This document shows positions 1 to 13,484 of a stretch of 64,000 nt of DNA, in pieces. The first letter of the stretch is position 1. Each line of letters begins with the position of its first letter. Position numbers and translations under genes: made by a program. This DNA comes from Neocallimastix lanati (nom. inval.) (taxonomy: Eukaryota; Neocallimastigomycota; Neocallimastigomycetes; Neocallimastigales; Neocallimastigaceae). The stretch is taken from positions 1,080,001-1,144,000 of the forward strand of contig JACVTC010000037.1 of the NCBI GenBank assembly GCA_016946835.1, written 5' to 3'. The notes beneath the pieces were generated by a model, which was given only the letters and a program-made list of their open reading frames with translations, ran no database searches and was not told the origin of the DNA.

Positions 1-243
1 ATAGCTTTTTTTTATATTTAATTTTTATAGTTTTTATTTTATTTTTTTTCTTTATTTTTATTTTTTTATTTTTATTTTTATTTTTATTATTATAATTTTA
101 TTTTTTATTTTTTATATTTTATTTTCATTTTTATATTTTATTTTTTTTTTTATTTGTATTTATAAAAATTTATTTGTTAAATAATATAATCATTTATCAA
201 TGTTACAGTAATAATTTTTTTTTTCTGAAAGACATAATTAATA

Positions 244-279
244 ATTGTTACAAGTTATATATATGTAACTTGTAACAAT
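244..279. repeat. 14-bp perfect inverted repeat (hairpin)
   Basis: Left arm 244-257 (ATTGTTACAAGTTA) is the exact reverse complement of right arm 266-279, separated by 8 nt. It stands out because the arms contain G and C in an otherwise almost pure A/T stretch. Function unknown. Confidence 0.7.
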
Positions 280-365
280 AATTTTTTAAAAAATTATTAG
301 AAATGGAAATTTATCTAATTTGTTTTATGAAATAAATTTATGATGAAAAATACCTAATTTTTGCC

Positions 366-397
<32 letters not shown>

Positions 398-981
398 GTT
401 TAAAAATTAAATAAATATATTTGAAGCTTTAATAATAATATAAATAATTAAATAAATGAATTAAAATACATAAATAACAAACAAATTAATTAAATAACCA
501 ACTAACAAAATAATTAAATTAATAAACAACTAAAATAAATAATAGAATTTATAATATATATTAAGATAAATATTATATTATATATTGTTTTATATTATAA
601 ATATATATATTTTAATATTAAATATTTAGAAAATTATGCAAATAATTTCCTTTTGATTGGTTAATTGACTGTTTTGAGATTTTTTTTTATTGAAAATCAA
701 GAAAAGATTAATAGTTCTAATTAATACATTTCTAAAAATTATATTTAATTTCTTTTTTATTAACAATTTTATTATACATTTCTGTTAATAAAATTAATAT
801 CATAATTATATTTAAAAAAGAATTTTTAAAGAGATATGAAAATATTTAAGATATATAAAACATTTACTATTTATACAACTATTTGTATTTATAAAATCAA
901 GAGCATATTTTTAATACAAATTTATATATAAAAAAATAATATAAAATTATGAATAATATTGAATAAATAATGAGTTATTAA

Positions 982-1024
982 TTTTTTTTCTTTTTTTTCT
1001 TTTTTTTCTTTTTTTTCTTTTTTG
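982..1024. repeat. (TTTTTTTTC)n microsatellite
   Basis: Runs of T interrupted by a C every 9 bp (C at about 990, 999, 1008 and 1017). Simple slippage repeat. Confidence 0.8.
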
Positions 1025-1649
1025 AATTTAAACAATGACATTTAAAATATTAATAAAAAGTTTAAAAAATTTTTTTTTTCCTTTTTAAAATAATGTTTTA
1101 TAATAAAAATATTTTAATGAAATTAAAAAAATAGTAGTAAATTTCTGTGTAACAGCCTTTGATATAAAAAAATATTTAATAAAGTTGTTAAAATCTTTTA
1201 AAATCTTTAATTAATACGAACAATAGAAATTATTCATATATTAAAATTACTTAATTTGATAGATATGATTTTGTCTTATTTAATATTTTTAATATTAGAA
1301 TTTTTTTTTTTCCATTATATATTGTTATTTTTCCATTATTTATATAAATATATGAAAATAAACTTTATGATTTTTTTTTCTTTTATTATTATTATTATTT
1401 TTTTAATAAATATAATTATGATTCATCTATAAAAAATTGAAACAAATTATATATGTTATATATATGTTGTTATTTAGGTTGTTATTTATTTATATTCTTC
1501 ATTTCTATGTATATGTCTTTTTTGTAGAAATTATAACAATAACAATAACAATAAAAATAAAAATAAAAATAAAAAAGAAAATAAAAATAATAAATAATAC
1601 TCAATATAAAATATAATAAATTTGAACAAAAAAGAATTATTTTATTGCT

Positions 1650-1682
<33 letters not shown>

Positions 1683-2547
1683 CTAAAAAAACTAGATAAT
1701 AATTATTGTAAAAAAATACATATATATTAATATATTACATAACTAATTTTTAATTTCTGAATTAATTATTTTAATTTCGATGCTTGATTTATTTTACTTA
1801 AATAGTATTTTTTTTAATATATTTTTATTGTTTTATTGATTTATTTTATTGGTTTATTTTATTTTATTTTATTTTATTTTTTCAATAATTTATTTCTTGT
1901 ACAAAAATATCTTAATATCTTATTTATTATTTATTATTTTTATTTATAATTAATTAAACTTTTATACATTTAATACTTTTAATTCAAATTATTAAATTTT
2001 AATATAATAATATTAAGAATATTATAAAAAGAAGAAATTATTACTATTGTAATAGGATAGTTATAATAATTAGTGAAATTAGATTTATTTTTAATAATTT
2101 ATTATAAAATGATTAATTTTTTTTTTTTAAAAAAAAAACACATTTATTAATAAATTAATAATAATAGTTTAATCTATTTAATTATTATAATTTAATTTAA
2201 AATCAATACTATTTATATATTTTATTAATGTTATTGACAGTATTTATATTATTATTAACATTTTGATAAATAACATATTATCAATAGAAAGAGTACTCTA
2301 TTAACATAAAATATAATTAATAAAATAAAATTTATTTATTTGATTTTTATAGCTTATGATTTAATACTAATAACATATAATTTTATTTAAATGAACCTTT
2401 TTAACTACCTCTATAATTATAATTAGAAAACTACATAGCACATATTTGATAATATTATTTCTATGTTGTATTAATAGGTTAATAATTTTCTATATATGGT
2501 TAAATAATAATTTCTTTTTTTTGTTATAACAAATTAAAATTTTATAT

Positions 2548-2576
2548 ATGATACTAATATTAAATATTAGTATCAT
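2548..2576. repeat. 14-bp palindrome with 1-nt centre
   Basis: Arm ATGATACTAATATT at 2548-2561 is followed after one A by its exact reverse complement at 2563-2576. It would extrude a cruciform or form an RNA hairpin. No gene is adjacent. Confidence 0.7.
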
Positions 2577-2813
2577 TTACTCATATTATTTTATATTATA
2601 TAATCTTCTATCGAAAATAATTTTTTTTTTTTTTTCTCTTTAGTCATTATTAATAAAAAAAAAAAATTGAAACAATTCGAAATAAGGGATTAAATGGGGG
2701 AAACTGTTAAGTTTATTTAATTTTTAAATATATATTTATTTATTTATTTAGAATTTTATTTGTATTATTTAAAATTTTATTTAATTATTTATAATTAATT
2801 AATTAATTATTTA

Positions 2814-2849
<36 letters not shown>

Positions 2850-3470
2850 TAAAAGGAAATTAAAATTTTTAATTAATTTTCAGAAAGTATTTTTTTTATT
2901 AAAATTTTTAATTTTTTTGAAATTATCATATTTATCAAATTAAATGTAATTTTTTTTTATACTATTTAAAGTTAATTACATTAATAGATTATAATTAATA
3001 AGATTTTCTATAGTCATCATCATTTTTTTATTTTTGTTTTTATATAAATTTTTTACTTTGATTTTTTTTTCTTTTTTTCTTTTACGTTTTCTTTTTCTTT
3101 TTTTTTTCCTTTTTTTTTTCTGCAAAAGATACAAAATTAAAAATTTAATTATTGTTATAATAATTAGTATGTGAATATTATAAAATTGTATATACATAAT
3201 GCCTAATTGCTTGAAAAAAAAAAGATATAAATGTATATTTTTTTTTTGAAATTATTTTTTTAAAATAAAATAAAATAGTAAAATTATTTATTTAAAATAA
3301 TTAAATATATATACATATATTCATATATTCTATATAATACTACACAATCTAAATATTTAATTCATTAATTTATTATTTATTAAACAAAATTTGTTTCAAT
3401 AATCATTTTAGTATAATTTATTTTTATAAGTTATTTATTTAAAATCAATATTAATATTTTGTAAAAATAT

Positions 3471-3514
<44 letters not shown>

Positions 3515-3694
3515 AATTACCAATTGAAATATTATAGAAAATATCTATTTAAAATCATAATTATATTTAATTGAAAGCATTTCAGTTATAATTTAAAAAA
3601 TATCAAATAAAAAAAAAAAAAAAAAATTAATAAGATAAATATTATGAATAATACTATCTAAAAAATAAAAATAAAATAAAATAAAATTCGAAAA

Positions 3695-6333
3695 ATGTTA
3701 TTCATATTTAAAACTCTATATTGCTTAATACTATACAACATAATATTATTTTCTATAAAAACAAAGGCTGAACAAGATAAAATTATTCGCATATTAATTA
3801 AAAAACCAGATATTGAAAATATTCAAGACTTAAATGAGTATAATTCAATAATAAATAATTATTTATCAGAATTAATTGCGAATGATACCATCCTTTCAGA
3901 ATATAAGGTTGAATATTCCTATAGTCACCTTAATAATATAAAAAATGATTATAAGATAGGAAAAACAGAGTTTATATTGGGTTCAAAATATGCTAAATAT
4001 TTACGTGGTGTTGTTAATGACCTGGATGATCCAACAAATGATATCATAATTTTAGATAATAAAATATTATTTAGTAATGTAGATTTTGCTCAAAGTCATT
4101 ATGTTCAACATGTATTTCACTATAGAAATCTTTATAAAAAATGTATGGATTTATCCAATATAACTAGTCAATATGATTTATCTTATCAAAATAGTGATAT
4201 TTTGAATGAAGGAAAATTTGATGGTATACAATATGGATTACCATATGAATTTGATTTTGATGTTTTTTACTATAATAGTAATAATAATAATAATGGAAGT
4301 ATTAATGATTTAAGAAGTATAAGTCCCAATGATATGGATTTTAGGAGTAATAAAATACCAAATATTAAAGGGCTATTAAGTGTTGCCCTTGGAGATGAAG
4401 ATATACTATTAAATGAATTCATGGAATATATTCATTATATGGAAAGATTATCTACTATTAATGAATACTTAGAAGAAAGAGAAGAAAAAAATGTTGAAAG
4501 CTTTGAAACAGAAGATAGTGATCGATTTGCAATATTCAATAATGATACATTATATGATTCTTTTAAACATTATTTGCAGAGAATTTCAGGTTTTGATTTA
4601 AGTAAAACTTTAGAAATTGATATGGAACAAGCATTGACATCTTTTCTCAATAATGAAACACCCTTTTTTAAAGGAAAGGGTTCTTACTATAACCAAATAT
4701 TCATTAATACAATTAATAATAATAACTTTTCACTATCGTTATTACCAAATAATTATACAGTGACCTATAAAAATTATTTGGTTATTAATAATAAAAGCAC
4801 TAAAGAAAGAAAAGTTCTCGAGAAATTTGCATATCTTCTTACTTCTGAAAAAATGCAATATTTTAGAGCCAAAAATTTTGGTAATATACCAACATTCATT
4901 ACTAAAGTCTTAAATTTAAATCAAACTGAGAACTCCATATCAAAATCCTATTGCGAAAACAATGCAGAAATATGTAAGATACTTTTTCATTTACATTCAA
5001 TTCCATCTGAAAAACTGTTTATGAAAAATAAATACAGTGCCACATATACTGAAATTAGATTACATATGCCTCATATACTCAAAGAATTTTTGAATGGAAC
5101 CAAAGATATTGACTATTTAAAAGAAGTCATTGATAATACCATTAATATGAAATTATTAACTGTTGAAAATATAGATATGGCCACCATAGCCCTCTATGTA
5201 GTTCTAGCCTTGTTTGTTCTTTCTTTAACTGTAGTGATGGTTATTGTATATCAAAATAGAAAACATCCCTACTTAAAAGTTATTTCACCCTCCCTCTGTA
5301 ATTTAATTATTTTTGGTTTAATCATGAATTTAATTATACCTCTCTTTCTTACAAATATTAGAAGTGTATTACTATGTAAAACATCTTTTATTTTTGGAGT
5401 TTTAAGTCGTAATATCGTTATTTTACCAATGTTTGCTATCATATTTAGAATTTTTTATATATATACCAATAAATCTGAAGTAGATTTTGGAGCGAAATTG
5501 AATAATAAACGTTTATTTATTTATATTTTAATTTTTTTATTTGTTGTATTTTGCTACTGTATATTTACTATCCTAAGTAATGAATTCTATATAGTGATGG
5601 AGGGAAATATTATTGAAAGTCGAACCATTTACTGTTATCACACTGGTTCATCCATTCATTTAAATTTAACTTTAATATATTATTTTTCATTAGTAAGTAA
5701 AGAATTTTTTTTTTTTTTTAAACTCTTTTGATATAATTATATATTTATATATATATTGCATTCTAATATTTTAATATTTATAATTTTTATTTTAATATTA
5801 TTACTAAATAGTTTAGCACTATGTTAATTATGATGATTAAATCAGGAAAAGCAACAAAGAAACACAGTGAAGTCAATTTTATATATATAATAGTTTTACT
5901 TTTACTTATAAGTTTTGTTGTGCAAATGGCAATTATATTTTTACCACAAAAAAGTTTCTCATTTACTTTTTTAGTGGTTTGTATTATATATATGTCTTCT
6001 TGTGCTCTTTGTGTTTATTTATTAGTAGGATCAAGACTCCTCTATATTTTTAAGCACCCAATTTCTGGTGAAAAAGAGGACTTTAATTTCAATAATTTAT
6101 ATAACATTGTAGAAATTGCTGATTTTGTGCCATTAAAAAATGATGGAAATAATCCATATTATGTTAAGGATAAATTAAAAAATAAAAATGAATATAAACA
6201 TAAAAAGAATAAGTATTCTCGTTCTCATTCAGATAATCCTGATTATATCATTTCTAATAATCCAAATAATTTCTTTTTTAATCAGAGTTTAAATATAATT
6301 TCTCAACATAATCAACAAAATCAAAAAAATTAA
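3695..6333 (+). CDS. class C GPCR with solute-binding-protein ectodomain, copy 1 (two exons)
   Basis: Predicted 839-residue plasma-membrane receptor. Exons are 3695-5692 and 5812-6333, joined in phase 0. Residues 1-25 look like a signal peptide. Residues 27-490 resemble a bacterial family 1 extracellular solute-binding protein: an N-terminal strand-helix around IRILIKKPDI, GLPYEFDFD at 181-189, and FGNIPTF at 395-401, equivalent to the G-x-lPT segment near the end of sugar-binding proteins. Seven membrane segments follow, with TM1 about 496-518, the intracellular loop RKHPYLKVISP at 522-532, and TM3 beginning at Cys561, which probably bonds to Cys647 in extracellular loop 2. The short cytosolic tail carries DFVPLK and ends near NPNNFFFNQ, a motif shared with the three paralogues. 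An Asn run lies inside the binding domain just after the GLPYE segment. Ligand and G-protein coupling are unknown; sugar sensing is inference. Confidence 0.85.
5693..5811 (+). other. phase-0 intron in GPCR copy 1
   Basis: 119 nt, donor GTAAGT, acceptor AATAG with a CTAA branch-like sequence just upstream. The acceptor at 5811 was preferred over the later AG at 5816. Only 5811 keeps the exon 2 frame, and it gives the F-x-x-M exon start seen in the other three paralogues. Retention adds about a dozen residues and then a stop within TM5. Confidence 0.8.
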
Positions 6334-6692
6334 TAAAAATAAAATAAAATAAAATAAAAATAAAATAAAAATAAAAATAAAAAAAAAAAAAAAAAGTTAT
6401 TAAAAAATTCAAATTTCAAAGAAATTGAAAATGGAATTCAAATTTTTTTTTTTTTTTTTAAAAAAAAAAAATTAATATAGTTTTAGAAAATATAAATTAA
6501 TAGTAATAATAATTAAAATAATATAAAATATAAACCATATAAATAAAATATACAATTTAAATAAAATAATCAGTATATAAACAATATTAATACTATTATA
6601 ATAAAACAGAAAATAAAAATAATAGTATAAATAAACAAGCGAACAAAAACAAAACTAAACAAAAAAAACAAAAACAAAAATAAAAAAAAAAA

Positions 6693-6757
<65 letters not shown>

Positions 6758-7295
6758 AAAAAAAAAAAAAAAAAAAAACTAAAATAATATAAACTAGAAA
6801 ATAAAAAAAGAAAAGGAAATAAAGGAAAAGAAAATATTTAATAAAACAAAATGTAATGTAATGTAATATAATATAATATACATATTGATATATATATAAA
6901 AAAGAAACAAGATTTTTTTAGAAAAGAAATTTTGTATATATTATTATTATTATAATTAAAAAGTAAATTAATTAATATTATGATTAAATTTATTTTAGTT
7001 AAAGTATTTTTTTATTTCTTTCTTTTTTTTTTTTTTTTTTTTTTAGATTAATATAATATTTAATTTATTTAAATCAAAAATATATTTATTAGTAACCAAT
7101 TTTAATAATAATAATACAAATAATTAAATTATTATTTATAATAATAATATATATTTATTTAAATATATTCTATTTTTAAATAAATATAATTAATAAAAGG
7201 AAAAAATTTTTTCTTTAATTTAAAATAATAATTATGATAAAGAATATTTAATTTATATATCAAAAGATTAGATAATATATTATAAAGTAAAATAC

Positions 7296-7296
<1 letters not shown>

Positions 7297-7356
<60 letters not shown>
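7297..7356. repeat. (AAT)n microsatellite
   Basis: About 60 bp of uninterrupted AAT trinucleotide repeat in a spacer. Confidence 0.9.
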
Positions 7357-8041
7357 TTCTTTTTATACAAAATACAAAATATAATATAATAAAATACTAT
7401 AGAATGATGCAATAAGTACATCATTAAATATTTAATTAATTAAAATATACAAATATTAATAAAAACTTAATGAAACAAAAAAAAAAAAAAAAAAAAATAT
7501 TTTTTTTGATCACTTTTTCAAATCAATGTTGATTTACCCCATAGAAGGTGATATGTCCTTTCCATATATCTTTTTCCTTTTTTTATATTTTCCTTTTTTT
7601 TTTTTATGTATTTATTATTTCTTTATGCATAAATTATTCATGTATAGTAACTATAATGTTAAATATATTATGTAATTTTTTTTTATTTTTATTTTTTTTA
7701 TTTTACTTTTTGGATGGTTATATAATTATGATACTTTTTTAAATTCATGTAGGAATTGATTCATTCCACTTCATTTTTATATTACTATTTTCATTTCTTT
7801 ACTAATAATTATATGATAAAATATTTTAAGATATTAAAAGAAAACCATAAAAAATTAAGACTTTATATTTTATATAATATTTTTACAATTAAAACTATTT
7901 ACTATCAATTTTTTTTTTTTTCTCCATTAGGTTGTAAATCTGAGTGAAATAAATACAATATATATAATATATAATAAAATAAAAATATCAAATCAAGGAA
8001 ATGAAATGACCACAATAAAAAAATTTATTTTTATTTTTTTA

Positions 8042-8182
<141 letters not shown>

Positions 8183-8249
8183 TTTACTTCATTTACTAAT
8201 TTTTTTATTTTATTTTTATAATATTTTTTTTTATTAATATAGCTTAGAT

Positions 8250-8622
8250 TTTAATTGGAAATATCGATTTTATGTAGAAGTCTGAGACATTTTTGGTCCT
8301 GGCAATGAAAAAATTGTTTTAAATCTTCATTCATAATCTGTGGGGGCTTTCGGGAATTCTTTACTAATGTCATGGCTATTGTGATAGGTGATTTTAACAT
8401 TATGATCAATTGGTATACCATTATACCTACCGTTGTTAAGAGCGTCGACATCGATACTGATAAAACAAAGCTAAAATTCTTATACAAATTCGAATGATAA
8501 TTTTTAACCACATGGAGTTATCATTGATGAATGGGAAGATCTAAAGGTCATTTTCATTCTCGAAACTCATAAAATTGTTTTTTTTAATATTAATGTAAAA
8601 AATATCATGTGTTTTATTTCAT

Positions 8623-8675
<53 letters not shown>

Positions 8676-8730
8676 AATATCATTAAATATTATTAAATAA
8701 AATTTATTCCTAGTCCAAAAAAAATTTTTT
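8250..8730 (+). mobile_element. dispersed A-tailed repeat, copy A (retroposon-like)
   Basis: Homologous along most of its length to 26480-26915. Shared anchors include the ATGAATGG segment near 8530, CTCGAAACTCATAA near 8560, a T-rich stretch, and the terminal TTTATTCCTAGTCC followed by A8. A third, shorter copy at 38478-38562 shares only the terminal part. A common 3' end followed by oligo-A, with variable 5' extent, resembles a LINE or SINE insertion on the + strand. On the minus strand an 86-codon frame (8511-8251) is open here, but the 26-kb copy is not open in the matching stretch, so I do not call it a gene. It could instead be a decayed gene 5' end, since both copies share an ATG in the context ATGAGTTTCGAG on the minus strand. 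Confidence 0.45.
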
Positions 8731-8747
8731 AAACTTTGATTTAATTT

Positions 8748-8796
<49 letters not shown>

Positions 8797-9414
8797 ATGA
8801 AAGAAGCAATCTCTCCCCCAAAAAAAGGTTGAAGATTATTATTAATTTTAATAAGCTTGCTAACAATATTTAATGTTAGTAATGGTGAAAAAAAAAAAAA
8901 TAAAATAAAAATAAAAATAAAAATAAAATGATCAAAAACAAGCATAAAAATTAAATTTCGAGGAATATACAAAGTATGAAATATATAATAATACATTGTA
9001 ATATATTTAAAATCTAATGAATATATATAATATTGTGAATATTTTCATAATTAGAGATAAAAAAAATCATTAAAGGAAGGGAAAAGGATATTTCAAGTTT
9101 TTATTAAATAAATGTATCCAAAAAAGTTTTTAGAAAATAAAATAAAATAAATAAATTAACAAATAGAAGATATGTTTTAAAAATACATATATATATATTT
9201 TTTAACTAGTATATAACCTCTTAATTTTTATGTAAAATTTTCACTTTTTTTTTTCATTTTTAATCAAATTTATAGGTATTTAATTGAAATTGTTAAGAAC
9301 ATTTAAATATAATATTAGATATATTTCAGGTTTCTATTTTATATTCATTCATTTATTTATTGATATCAATGAATTAATTTAATCTTTCTAATACAGAAAT
9401 TTTAAGAAATAATA

Positions 9415-9640
9415 TTTAATTTTAAAAAATTAATGAAAAATGAAAGTCTGTCAATTTTAAATTTTAAAAAATTAATGAAAATTGAAAGTCTGTCAATTTT
9501 AAATTTTAAAAAATTAATGAAAATTGAAAGTCTGTCAATTTTAAATTTTAAAAAATTAATGAAAATTGAAAAGTCTGTCAATTTTAAATTTTAAAAAATT
9601 AATGGAAATTAAACTTTGTCACCAATTTTAAATTTTACCA
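9415..9640. repeat. 42-bp tandem repeat, about 4.5 units
   Basis: GAAAGTCTGTCAATTTT recurs with starts 42, 42 and 43 bp apart. The intervening sequence is AAATTTTAAAAAATTAATG-like. Units differ by one or two bases and the last is degenerate. Confidence 0.85.
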
Positions 9641-10031
9641 ATTTTTTTAATAATCACATGATCTAATGATACAATTTATATTACAATTTATTAACTGTTA
9701 TAATGTTATTGTAATAGTTTAAATTATATTAATATCAATATCAATATATTTTATTAATATCAATATCATATTTTATTATTAAATATTTAATAATAAAATA
9801 TAATAATAAAATGAAAATTAATTAAATAATTGGAAATAAATAAAAATAAAATAAAATTCTTAACAGAAACTTATTTATTCTTTTATTTATAATTTTTTTT
9901 AGTTTTTATTTTATTTTTTTAATGCTAAATTACAATAAATAAAAATATACGTTGAAAGTAGTGGCATATTACATAATATATACTCATTGTACAAATATTT
10001 ATGCTGATTATACATAAATTATGTCGAAATG

Positions 10032-11897
10032 GGGGGAGGAGCATTTCGCAAAATTTCATTTCGGAAAAGTTTCATTTCGCAAAATTTTTAATAAATAAAT
10101 AAATTAATAATAAAATAAATAAATAATATATATAATTTAAATAAAAAGCTAAATAAATAAAAATAAATATATAAAACTATAATAAATAAATAAATTTTAA
10201 AATTAAATTTTTTTAAAAAAATATACATATATATATGGACATATATATATTAAATATACATTATATAATAATAAATATTCATTAGAATTAACGCTTTAAA
10301 AAAATAAAATATTTTATCATATGTTTTAAACGTTTTATAATTTTTTAAAATATATATAAGAATTTTATATATATAAAAAAATAAGTATTAATAATTTAAA
10401 AGATGTAAAGGATAATAATTTAAAATATAATTGTTAAATTTAAAATATAATTATTAAAAAAAATATTAAAAAATAATATTTAAATAATTAATTGATCATT
10501 TTACACCTTTTAAGTCCTTGCGCAGTATTTTAAAAATCTTAAATTGCTAATAATTTTTTTTAATAAAAGAAATATTTATAAATAATTCAGTAAAAAAAAA
10601 AAAAAAAAAAAAAAAAAGATGAGGACATCATAAAAAAGGGAGTTAAAAGTAGCACAAAATTAGGATGATTTTAGGTGGTATCTATTTTTTTATTTTTTAT
10701 TTTATATTTTATATTTTATATTTTTTATTTTTTATTTTATATTTTTTATTTTATATTTTTTATTTTTATTTTATATTTTATATTTTTTTTTATTTTATAT
10801 TTTATATTTTATATTTTTATTTTATATTTTTTATATTTTTTATATTTTTTTTTATTTTTTATTTTATATTTTATATTTTTTTTTTTATTTTTTATATTTT
10901 TTATTTTATATTTTATATTTTTATTTTTTATTTTTTATTTTATATATATATATATATTTTAATTTTTATTTTATATTTTTATTTTATATAATATATTTTA
11001 TATTTTATATTTCTATATTTTATATTTTATATTTTTTTATATGTCAATATTTTTTATTTTTTATTTTTTTTTATTTTTTTTATTTTTTATTTTATATTTT
11101 ATATTTTTTATATTTTATATTTTTTATTTTTTATATTTTTTTTTTTTTATTTTATATTTTTTATTTTTTATTTTTTATTTTATATTTTATATTTTTTTTT
11201 TTTTTTATTTTTTATTTTTTATTTTATATTTTATATTTTACATTTTATAATTCTTTTTTTTTTTATTTTTTTATTATTTATTTATTTATTTATTTTTTAT
11301 TATTTATTTATCTATTTATTAAACTTTTGCGAAATGCCACACAATCGTGGTGCATTTCGACGAGTGTGTTTCATTTCGCAAAAGTTCAAGATTTTTTTAA
11401 AATACTGCTCAAGGACTTAAAAGGTGTAAAATGATCAATTAATTATTTAAATATTATTTTTTAATTTTTATAATAATTACTTTTTAATTATATTTTAATA
11501 GTTATATTTTAAATTATTATCCTTTACATCTTTTAAATTATTAATACTTATTTTTATATATATAAAATTATTATTAATTATATATTATAGAATATTTAAA
11601 ATATATGATAAAATATTTTATTTTTTTTAAGCTTTAATTCTAAATGAATATTTATTATTATATAATGTATATTTATTATATATATGTATATAAATATTTT
11701 TCTTTTTTAAAAAAAATTTAATTTTAAATTTATTTATTTATTATGGTTTTATTTATTTATTTTTATTTATTTAGCTATATATTTAAATTATATATATTAT
11801 TTATTCGTTTTATTATTAATTTATTTATTTATTAACTTTAAAATTTTTTTTGCGAAATGAATCTTTTTATGTAAATTTTCCGAAATGCACCTCCCCC
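10032..11897. mobile_element. foldback/MULE-like non-autonomous element with ~500-bp inverted repeats
   Basis: The left end GGGGGAGGAGCATTTCG and the right end, read inward on the other strand as GGGGGAGGTGCATTTCG, match at 15 or more positions. The arms continue for roughly 500 bp: the segment with TGATCATTTTACACC near 10494-10508 reappears inverted near 11423-11437. The centre (10680-11320) is T-rich low-complexity DNA plus a small inner hairpin with GCGAAATG and CATTTCGC motifs near 11327-11383. The terminal motif GCATTTCGC is shared with the MULE copies in this window. No transposase is encoded. I found no clear target duplication. Reading frames within the T-rich core are spurious. Confidence 0.7.
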
Positions 11898-12560
11898 ATG
11901 TACCACATTTAAATTTATACGGGGAAGTTGCATTACGCCAATTTTCACGTGATATATATAAATATGTGGCTTTATCTATTTTGCACTACATAATATTACT
12001 TTATTGTACTATTTTGTTACTTCATTTTTAAATTAATTATTAAGTGAATAATTAAATAAATCATATAATGGTTAGATTTTATGATTTTAATTCTTTTATT
12101 TAAATGTTATTAAAAATATAAATGTTATTAATAATAATTCTTTTATTTAAATGTTATTAAAAATATAAATATTATTAATTATTTTACTTAAATGTTATTA
12201 ATAAAAAAAACACATAAAAATATAAATGTTATTAATAATAATTCTTTTACTTAAATGTTATTAAAAATATAAAACTAATAATAATAATTTTTTTATTTAA
12301 ATTCTATTAATAAAAAAATTATATAAAATTACAAATGTTATTAAAAATATAAATTTTATTAATAATAATTCTTCTTTTTAAAAATTATTAAATGAAATAA
12401 TAATTATAATGATAAAACTATAAATTATACATTGTATTTGAATATTTATTAAAACTGTATAAATTTAATATGCTTTATAAATTAAATTATTGAATGACAG
12501 AATTCTGATTATTTCATTTGGTCATTCCTCATTTCTTAATTATTTATTATAAAGTAATAT

Positions 12561-13190
12561 TTATATTATATTATTTAAATTAGTTAAACAATCAAACCAC
12601 AAATTAATTATATTATTTCTATCACATTTAGCATCAATTAACTTGGCTTCAATACTTGTGAAGCGTTCAATTAAGACCCTGATTTCATTAGCTTTATTTA
12701 TTGTTCTTTTTTTATTTTCCAAATTCCTCTTATTTTTCTTTGATAATCATAATATGATAAATGTTCAAGTTCATTTAATTTTTATCTATTAATTCATAAA
12801 AGATGGTTTTGTTGGAAATAAATTATTTAAATAATTATTGAGTGATTCTGAGGCATTGTTTGTTATATGTTCTATATTATTATAATAATTCCAAATTTTC
12901 ATATCATAATCAATTAAATATGTTTTATAAAAATATTCTAAAAATTTTAAAAATTGACAATAATTATTTTTAATGGATTTAATTTTAATTATAACATAAA
13001 TATCAAATATATATTCAGGATTTATAAATGGCAAATTTGAAATAGCTTTATAATAAATAAATATATTATTATTATTTTTTACTTCATTATAGCATAATTT
13101 ATTTTTTTTAATTTCTAGTGATTTTTTATAATGCCAAATGCAATATTTAATATTTGTATTAGGAAATATTGTTTTTGCTGCTTTAGATAT
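12561..13190 (-). pseudogene. MULE transposase remnant, copy 1
   Basis: On the minus strand this encodes the C-terminal part of the 474-residue transposase at 29706-31130, from about residue 268 (AAKTIFPNTNIKYC) to the stop. The N-terminal zinc finger and the first two catalytic Asp residues are lost. The deletion junction at 13187-13190 joins two sites that lie 972 bp apart in the intact copy, with a shared ATAT. A 1-nt loss in a T run after the PTKPS segment shifts the frame, so the open part ends in ...PTKPSFMN. The third catalytic residue, Glu of the NASESLN motif, is still encoded. Non-functional. Confidence 0.85.
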
Positions 13191-13484
13191 TAAATGTAAT
13201 ATTATAAAAGTACAAGTATATATAATAAAATAAATATTTATTATTTTTTTTTATTAAAGAATATTAAAGACAATTTATTTTTAAAAATAAAATGTTTTAT
13301 TTAATTATATATGTTAGAAAGCAAAAAATCATTTATATTTAATGAGATTATTAACTACCAATAATATTAAACTACATCATTAATTGAATATAATAAAAAT
13401 GTAAAAAATTTTCATTTCGAAAACATTGATCTTTAATATTCTTTAATAAAAATTAATAATAGATATTTATTTTATTTTATTTTA

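Larger units (their letters stand above)
1..3694. other. low-complexity intergenic region, no gene
   Basis: No convincing coding sequence on either strand. The stretch is A+T-rich with many homopolymer runs. It holds a four-fold (T8C) 9-bp microsatellite at 982-1024, a 14-bp hairpin at 244-279, a near-perfect palindrome at 2548-2576 and a long oligo-A run at about 3480-3510. A short Lys/Arg-rich reading frame on the minus strand near 2976-3197 only reflects T/C-rich tracts. The promoter of the receptor gene starting at 3695 must lie in the right-hand part, but no element could be identified. Confidence 0.7.

Noticed and set aside
2976-3197. Lys/Arg-rich 73-codon frame on the minus strand
   Set aside because: Created by a T/C-rich tract; no conserved feature.
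5817-5820. Alternative acceptor TTTAG ending at 5816 in receptor 1
   Set aside because: It would put exon 2 out of frame and hit a stop within eight codons. The AATAG at 5811 keeps the frame and the F-x-x-M exon start of the paralogues.
8251-8511. 86-codon minus-strand open frame with unbiased composition
   Set aside because: It falls within a repeat whose second copy at 26 kb is not open in the aligned stretch, and no domain was recognised.
10665-11250. Three overlapping open frames rich in Phe, Ile and Tyr
   Set aside because: They run through (TTTTA)n/(TATTTT)n low-complexity DNA in the core of the foldback element, with no domain or codon bias.
10021-11906. Target duplication for the foldback element
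   Set aside because: Only ATGT is common to the two flanks, which is not enough for a 9-bp duplication.
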